Assembly (NCBI GenBank): GCA_948567375.1
Contig: OX419757.1
Location: forward strand, 38,006,001 to 38,070,000
Origin: Lunularia cruciata
Taxonomy: Eukaryota > Streptophyta > Marchantiopsida > Lunulariales > Lunulariaceae
DNA: 64,000 nucleotides
Direction: 5' to 3'
Shown: one piece after another, positions 57,118 to 64,000 of the stretch
Layout: each line of letters opens with the position of its first letter
How positions within the stretch are numbered: the stretch's first letter is position 1
Program-made: the position numbers and the translations under genes
The notes under the pieces: generated by a model
Seen by the model: the letters and a program-made list of their open reading frames with translations, nothing else
What the model was told of the DNA's origin: nothing
Databases searched by the model: none

Positions 57118-59943
57118 GAACATCTCAGACCAAGTATACGTTTGCCCTGACACATGTCATCTGCAAAGCATACAAACACTCCCTCCAAGCCAAGTATCCA
57201 CTCTCTTGTGCCATAGCAAACATTATGTCCCTAATAGCATCATGGTTAGCTATCCTCTATACTCCAAAAGGGCACCATGTCATATAGACCGCTGCTACAT
57301 CTAGTGTAGAACCACACTCACAAGTGAGTAATGAAGATGCAGATGGGTGGACCAAACTTAGGCAAAACCTCATTATTGTAGAGAAAGTAGTTGGTGCAAT
57401 TCATAATGCCCTAATGCATGGTCGAGCTAGGATCCAAGAGCTTGCACCTTTACCAAAGCAAGAGCAAAGATATGCTCAAGTAGCATGAGGAATGGATGAG
57501 TCAAGTAAGGGAGAATGTAGTGTATGCTAACAGTATCGCACCATCAAGGAAGACTGTAAACCTCTAGTCCAATCTGATGATAGTTAAGCAAAAGATGGAA
57601 AGTCCTCTCATGCCCGTGGGAATAGACTATCTCTCATCCAATGCAATAACATTTGGAGACAAAAGGATCTCTCCTCCACCTCTGTCACATAAGTCTCCAA
57701 AACCAGCCCATCAACAACCACAAAATGAGAGGAAAGTAGGGGTGCCAAGAGAGCACAACTACCCAAAAATGCTAAAGGTGCCATCTCCTCCATAGGTAGC
57801 AAGCCAACCCCTCCATATGAGATTGGCAGAGCAATCTATCTAGATGCCAAATTTCCTATCATCAACTCAAATGTCCTTGGTCCAATAATATCACCAAAGA
57901 CTTCCATAATCCTCCTATCAAAGGCTCTCAAATGTGATAGGAAGGACAAGAAGGAGGGAAATGTGCAGAGGAGGCAAGTTGGTCGACAAGCAATACAAGA
58001 GGAGAGTATACCAAATGGTATCTATGTATCTACCAACAATAGGAGGTCATCCATATAGAGAACATCCTCTACAAGGGTAGCATCTAAGAAGCGTGTGACA
58101 AAATCCTCAGATCCTTCTGGCACTCCAAGAACACATAATCCATCTATAGGTGATACACTCATTTGGAAGCTCAAGGTGGGGAGGGATACCTAAAAGAGAC
58201 CATGCCCTATACTTTGACACCTTGACTCTCAAGCCTACTAGATGTAACTCGGTAATCAAGTGCTCAAAGGCCTGCCTAATCTGATCTATAGGGCCCATGA
58301 TGTGTGTATCATCTACCAAGGAGGGAAATACATATTGTGGCATGGCCAAAGTAGTAGATAGGAGAGCTCTAAATTGAGCCATGGCAAATAAGGGTCTCCT
58401 TAAAGGATCTCCTTGATGTGTACCAACACTGACTCCAAGACAGTGAATCCCTCCTATGAACAACCATGTTGGTAGTAAAGGGAAGTAAGAGAGCCAAAAA
58501 AAGACCACACAAAAGGAATAAGACTTTCCAAGAAGCCACCAACCTCCCTAAGCGCTCTAAAGGTGGATGCCCATGAGATGTTATTAAAAGTGTTTTCAAT
58601 ATCCACCTATAGGACTACCTACTCCGGATGGATATCTAAGAATGCCTTAATGCCTAAAGATATAGTCTTGCATCTTCTAAGTATAGCTAGTCCAAACTTA
58701 TATGGACTGAGGTGCTGGCTGAAGTGAAAATGAGTTGAATGACAATGCTATAATTGACCAAACACAATAGCAATTTGATGTTATGCTCCAGGTGTCCTTC
58801 TCCATTACAAGAAGTTGACTAGCACCTAACACTTGACTAACAAACACAGGAATGTGTCCTCTCACTACTATTGTAACCACCTAAAACAACTTGGTAAAAC
58901 CACTAGAAGGATCATTTGCCTAAAAGTAGCCTCTAAGGTGCTCATATACCATCCCTAACAAGCCTCTTGAGGAAAGGCAAGAGCAAATGCACAATGTTTG
59001 TGCAAAAAGTGACCTATCAAGACATAAAGGCTCCTCATGCTTATAATCTAAGATCTCTAGTGTTAATCACTCTCTTACTATAGGATGTAGTAAGTGTGGA
59101 GAAAATATTGTCTCATCAATAGGACTAGCCATAGATAAAGGATGTAGCACGTTTGTTGCGCTACTAAACTCTCTTGCTTGACCCAATGTCCCATAGTGTC
59201 ATAATTGAGTGGATTCTATAGTATCTTTGGCATAACTTGTCTCTTAAAATGTGCAAGCCTAAAAAACTCCTCTTGAAGGACCGCCCAATCCTCCACTTGG
59301 AATCGATGAAATCTAGCAACCACCTCTTTATGCCCCACACATCCCTCTCTAGCATAATGAAGACATCATCAAGGGAGTAAGAGGAACCATGCTAACTCAT
59401 CCAAAGGATCATGTGCCAAATGATCAAGTCGTAGACAAAAAGCCTGTCTAGCCTCATCATGGAGTGTACAAGGTAGCCTATGGAATAAACATGGACATGG
59501 AAAACTAGTCTCAAATAACCCCAAAATGCAACATGCTTGAGAAGCTAACCACTCCCACGACTTGATCAATATCCTTAGAATGGTCAACTATGGGATAGAG
59601 GAAGCATGTGTAATCTTGAGTGTCACTATTGCCAATGTAGTCTCTCATCTCACATGGGCATCCCAAGTGGTCCAATCATAGTCCTTATGCATCCTTCCCA
59701 CATGGGTCTTTACACTTTGTGAGGTAAAGCGTCAATGACACACCATGCATGATGTATCTCAAGCCACTCTAGGCGGCCATACATGGGAAGGTGTAGCTAT
59801 GGCTAGCTCAAGAATAACAATAGTAACACATGATGCTCCTCTCCATATCTCCCCATACCCAGAATCCCTCACATCCCAACTCACATCCCAACTGAGAAAA
59901 AATATAATCTCTCCAAACCCTAAAAACTATGAACTCTCAAAAT

Positions 59944-60642
59944 ATAATAATCTGAGGACAAGAGAAATCGACAAGAGAAATCTTCAAGAGCAATACAAGA
60001 GAGAAAACATATATTTCACACTCAATCCTCTGATACCCCAAAGGAGCACCTTCTCTTTATTATATAGCCAAAGAGGATCCCCTCCAAGGAAGCTCCACCA
60101 TAGGATTAGGTATATGGATATGTGACATGTCAGGAAGCTCCACCTTAGATTACTTGCTTGGATTGGTGATATGTTGGTCCTGGTCCCATTTGGTTGGTCA
60201 AATATGCTTTGACCGGAGGGAATCTTTTAGAGAATCTTCTTGTAGGAATCTCAAAATCTACATGGGTGAAGTACCATTGGAAAGCTCTTGGTGAGACAAA
60301 CTAGGGGGAAGGAAGGCTAGCCTTTCCTTTTTTGGGGAGGAGTCAACATATTTTTTGGCCTAATTCATCTGTTTAGGCTTCTGAAATTGCCTTTGAAGTT
60401 TCTAGGCCTATTTTGGCTTCTGCCTTATTAGTAGAAGTGTTCTTTTAGTGATACCTCTATCTGATATATATTCTCCATCATGTGTAACATCCTTCTAGAT
60501 GTCACCACCCCAAGTTTCACCCCTAGATCATATGCCTACCTATTAGTAGAAGTACTCTTCTGGTGATACCTCTATCTGATCTACTTAGTCCATCATGTAT
60601 AAAATCCTTCCAAATGTTACCAAACCAAATTTCATCTCTAGA
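59944..60642 (-). repeat. Element D-type LTR, left copy, start missing
   Basis: Minus-strand LTR similar to 60643-61363 over nearly its whole length, lacking only the first 25 bp or so of the U3 end. It joins directly to the end of the neighbouring LTR. Both contain a duplicated unit of about 165 bp with ATTAGTAGAAGT and ATGTTACCAAACC. Confidence 0.75.
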
Positions 60643-61363
60643 TGTAATACTCCGAGGACAAGAGAAGAGAGAAAACACAAATTGCATACTCAAACATTCG
60701 ATGCCCCAAGGGAGCACCTTCTCTTTATAATATAGATAAAGAGGATCTCCTCCAAGGAAGCTCCACCATAGGATTAGGGACACAGATAGGTGACATGTCA
60801 GCAAGCTCCACCCTTGGATTACTTACTTGGATGGGTGACATGTCTGGTCTAGGTCATCTCTGGTTGGTCAAACAAGCTTTGACTGGAGGGAATCTTCCTA
60901 TAGGAATCTCAAAATCACATAAGGTACCATTGGAAAACTCTCAACGAGACAAAGTAGGGGGGAGGGAAGGCCAACCTTTCCTCTATTGGGGGGAATTTGC
61001 ACATTTTTTAGGCCTAATTCATCCGTTTAGGCCTCCAAAATTGCCTTCAAAGATTTCAGGCATATTTCGGTTCCTACTCTATTAGTAGAAGTCCCCTTTT
61101 GATGATACCTCTTTCTGATCTGTTTAGTCCATCACGTGTAACATCCTTCTAGATGTTACCAAACCAATTCTCACCTTTAAATCATATGTCTAGCTATTAG
61201 TTCTAAGGTTCTCAAGTCTATTTTGGTTTCTACCCTATTAGTAGAAGTGCTCTTTTGGTGATACTTCTATCTGATCTATTTCAACCATCATGTATAACAT
61301 CATTCTAGATGTTACCAAACCAAATTTCACATCTAGATCATATGACTAGCTCTTGGTATTACA
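60643..61363 (-). repeat. Element D 3' LTR
   Basis: 721 bp on the minus strand, beginning TGTAATACCAAGAGC and ending CGGAGTATTACA, with inverted ends TGTAATAC/GTATTACA. A polypurine tract directly precedes its start. TATTATAAAGAG at about 60722-60735 may be its TATA box. Confidence 0.85.
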
Positions 61364-61378
61364 GACCTCCCTCCTTTT
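61364..61378 (-). other. Polypurine tract of element D
   Basis: AAAAGGAGGGAGGTC on the minus strand immediately before TGTAATACC, where plus-strand synthesis starts. Confidence 0.75.
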
Positions 61379-61490
61379 AAGACGCAACGTCCTCGTTGTG
61401 CAATTGTTGTTCAAATGCTTGCACCAATACAGGTGCATGTGCCAAATTGGCAACAGGCTCCAAGGTGGCTTCATAGAGGGGTTAACCTTT

Positions 61491-64000
61491 CTATTGTACT
61501 AGATAGTCCACCCACGGGTGGTGAGTACCATGCATGCATTTTTGGAGAATCCGCTCCATTTCATATTCCTCTGTGCCATCAATGAGTGTCGGACAAGGTC
61601 GAATGTCTGGTGTGGGATGACCTTGGCCTGATCGGGAAGCATATCTGCATAGTAGGGAGACATGGAACACTGGATGGATCTTCATGTGTGGTGGTAGCTC
61701 AAGGTGATAGGCCACAGCACCATGCGACAAAGAATTGAGAAAGGCCCAATAAAACAAGGTCTGAGCTTACGAGGTCCAACTAAGGTGAGGTTGGTTGTCG
61801 ATAGCCACACTTGATCCCCAACATTGAACTCCATGTGCCAACGGTGTGCATCAATATACTGCTTTTGTCGATTTTGTGCAATCTGTAATCTGTGCTTGGC
61901 GCTCTCCACACCTTGTTGGATTCTATAAACAAATGTGTTGACTACATCGACCTTGGTAGCCACTAGACGGATCTTCATCAAGCTAGAAGGTGTGAAGGGA
62001 TGCTCACCATACATGAGGAAGAATGGAGTGACCTGGGTGGATGCATTCACTGAATTGTTGTAAGCAAATTCCACCAACGGGAGTAGGGTGTCCCACCTCT
62101 CTTGCTCTTCTAAGGTGAAGTCGCGCAACATGTCTTCAATTGTGTGATTAGCCTGCTCTATTTGGCCATCTGTTTGGGGGTGGTAAGTTGTGGACATGGC
62201 CAACTTGGTTTTGAAGAAACCAAAGAATGTTTGCCAAAACAAGTTGGTGAATTGGGTGCCTCTATCGGTGATGAGTACTCTAGACAAACCATGGTGAGCA
62301 AAGACTGCATCTAAGTATAATTGAGCTAGTTGTGGAGCAGTCACCTCCTTGGTGGTAGGGCGTACATGAATCATTTTGCTGAGCCGGTCCACAAAGACCA
62401 CAATGGAGTCAAACCCTGAGGTGGTCTTGGGTAATTCACAGACAAGATCCATACTCACTTGTTCCCAACATTGGGTAGGAGTGGGGAGAGGTTGAAGGAG
62501 CCCTGCATGAGCTTGATTGGAAGCTTTGTTCTATTGGCAAAGTAGGCAGCTACGCACATAGTCCATCACGTCGTTGCTCATCTTGGGCCAATAGCAATGG
62601 CGCTTGACTGCATCCAAGGTCTTGTCCACTCCGACATGAGCTGCAATGGCTGAATCACGACATTCCGCTAGAATGGTGGTGCGTAATTCTAGGACATTTG
62701 GGATCCATAATCTGCCATCCCGAAAGGTGAGTCCTTGGGTATTGGTGACACCTTTGGATGATTGTGCTTCTACAATCTGTGGGTCAATTTTTGTAGCAGC
62801 CAGAATCTCTTGCCAGAATTCAGGGTTAATCTTAACCTCTGCCACCAAGTTGTTGGCCATTGGCATGCGGGTGAATGCATCTACAAGTTGCTTCTTACCT
62901 TCCACATAGGTGATTGTCATGTTGAAGCGTTGTCGCCACTCTGCCCACCAAATTTGGCGACGAGATAGATCCTTCTGCGTCTCGAGGTAGACCAGAGGTT
63001 TGTGGTCTGTCTCTACTATAAATGCCTTCTCACCCAAGTAGTGCTTCCAATGCTTGGTTGCTAGAACGATGGCCAACTCTTCTCGTTCTGTGGTGTGGTA
63101 GTTGCGCTCTGTTGGTAACAACTTTCAAAAAATATGCAATTGGATGCCATCCGTCATGCCACTCTTGTTGTAGGACTGCTCCTATTGCTACGCCAGATGC
63201 ATCTGTAGCCAACTTGATTGGACGTTTTGGGTCATACCACTTCAAGATTGGTGCATGTAGCAAGGCGGCCTCCAATTCTTGAAAGGCCAACTCTTGTGCA
63301 GTTCTCCATGTCCACTTCTTCCCCTTGCCAAGTAGTGCCGTTAAAGGCTGTGCAACCTTGGAGAAGTCCTTGACAAATCTATGATAATTTTCCCATCAAC
63401 CCCAAGAAGCTCTTAAGTTGAGTCTGATCTTCTAGAGCACTCCATTTTTGAATGACCTCTATTTTATCTGTCAATACTTGAATGCCCTCTGCACTTACTC
63501 TATGCCCCAAGTAGTCTACTTCGGACTTGCTAAACTCACACTTTGAGATTTTGGCGTACAACTGATTCTGTCTTAGAATCTGGAGGACCTCTCGTAGATG
63601 TTGTTTATGTTCTATCATCGTGTTATTGTATACTAAGATATCATCTAAGAAGACGATAACAGACTTATCCAAGTATGGACAAAATATGTCATTCATTAGA
63701 CTCATGAAAGTGGCCGGTGCATTGGTGAGGCCAAAAGGCATCACAAGATACTCAAAGTGGCCATACCTGGTTCGAAAGGCAGTTTTGTGCACATCCTCCT
63801 TTGCAATTTGGATTTGATTGTAACCACTCCGTAAGTCCAATTTGGTGAAGTATCTCGCTCCATGGAGTTGATCAAACAGGTCATCCATGCAAGGTAAGGG
63901 GTATTTGTTCTTCACTATTTGCTGATTGAGTCCCCGATAGTCAATGCACATGCGCATTGTACCATCCTTCTTCTTCACAAACAAGACAGGGGCCCCATGT
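61491..64000 (-). pseudogene. Element D pol: RT, RNase H, integrase, chromodomain; few lesions
   Basis: Starts beyond the edge ([12 protein letters not shown] at 64000-63960). RT has [24 protein letters not shown] and [11 protein letters not shown]. RNase H has LATDASGVAIGAVLQQE and TTEREELAIVLATKHW. Integrase has the zinc region HVGVDKTLDAVKRHCYW...CLLCQ and core residues in SMDLVCELPK, LITDRGTQF and TDGQIEQAN. The chromodomain-like end reads EEYEMERILQKCMHGTHH, then PWVDYLVQ (about 61491-61575). Lesions: a frameshift near 63392, another near 63115, one TAG at 62531-62533, and a frameshift near 61745. They are few, so the insertion is not ancient. The chromodomain probably guides integration to heterochromatin in this clade. 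Confidence 0.88.

Larger units (their letters stand above)
55879..59943 (-). mobile_element. LINE-like element, copy 2, split by a solo LTR
   Basis: Reverse-strand homologue of 45545-48948. It keeps the N-terminal finger (CMVC...THVGRMH, about 59690-59750), the catalytic aspartates of LVDDTHIMGP at 58308-58313, a C-terminal Cys/His motif with CEC (about 57310-57330) and the common 3' end GCGGTCGCCC near 55880. A 692-bp LTR interrupts it at 56426-57117. Both copies are broken by stops, mostly at different sites, so the ancestral frame could be inferred by comparison. Confidence 0.8.
60643..64000 (-). mobile_element. Element D: chromovirus (Ty3/gypsy), 3' part, cut by window edge
   Basis: From right to left on the minus strand: RT, RNase H, integrase, chromodomain, polypurine tract and 3' LTR. 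The 5' LTR, gag and protease lie beyond the right edge. The C-terminal chromodomain identifies the chromovirus clade. Confidence 0.9.

Overview
This is a land-plant nuclear window. Two intron-containing host genes have plant-type architecture: a glyoxysomal isocitrate lyase at 35807-38032 and a UBAC2-type rhomboid/UBA protein at 51894-55120, both on the minus strand. Nearly everything else is retroelement sequence. The mix (an OTA/Athila-Tat-like Ty3 element, chromoviruses, an unusual second Ty3 lineage, and LINE-like elements with an N-terminal C2H2 finger and a C-terminal Cys/His-nuclease-like tail) points to a non-seed plant such as a bryophyte or lycophyte. That placement is inference; no marker in the window fixes the species.

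Layout: 1-2000 holds the 3' part of an uncharacterised coiled-coil protein gene, followed by an LTR-like block (about 2058-2797). 2798-7440 is a decayed Ty3 polyprotein of the 'LGQPFI' type. 9623-17452 is an almost complete Ty3 element (B) with two LTRs, a tRNA-Asp-like primer site, an extra zinc-knuckle ORF ahead of gag, and a 1609-codon gag-pol frame broken by two stops. 17453-19540 holds a second copy of the first LTR-like block and a diverged LINE reverse transcriptase. 20188-28334 is a scrambled chromovirus-like element (C). Its LTR carries dense heat-shock-element-like arrays, its CCHC/protease segment is inverted, and a solo B-type LTR and minisatellites sit inside it. 28891-32020 (minus) is a second, decayed copy of the coiled-coil family. 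32021-45544 is low in transposons apart from the isocitrate lyase gene.

45545-48948 (plus) and 55879-59943 (minus) are two copies of one LINE-like element flanking the UBAC2-like gene. A 5'-truncated third tail lies at 49430-49677. The minus copy is split by a solo B-type LTR with a 5-bp target duplication. 59944-64000 (minus) is a chromodomain-bearing chromovirus (D), with two LTRs back to back, running off the right edge.

The two host genes have no obvious functional link. Isocitrate lyase serves the glyoxylate cycle in peroxisomes. The UBAC2-like protein belongs to a family of ER-membrane proteins linked to ubiquitin and ERAD. The most interesting items are the coiled-coil family (two diverged copies, both next to retroelements), the heat-shock-element LTR promoter of element C, the zinc-finger/nuclease LINE family, and the extra ORF of element B. 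All alignments were made by eye; exon models rest on splice motifs and homology to remembered family patterns.
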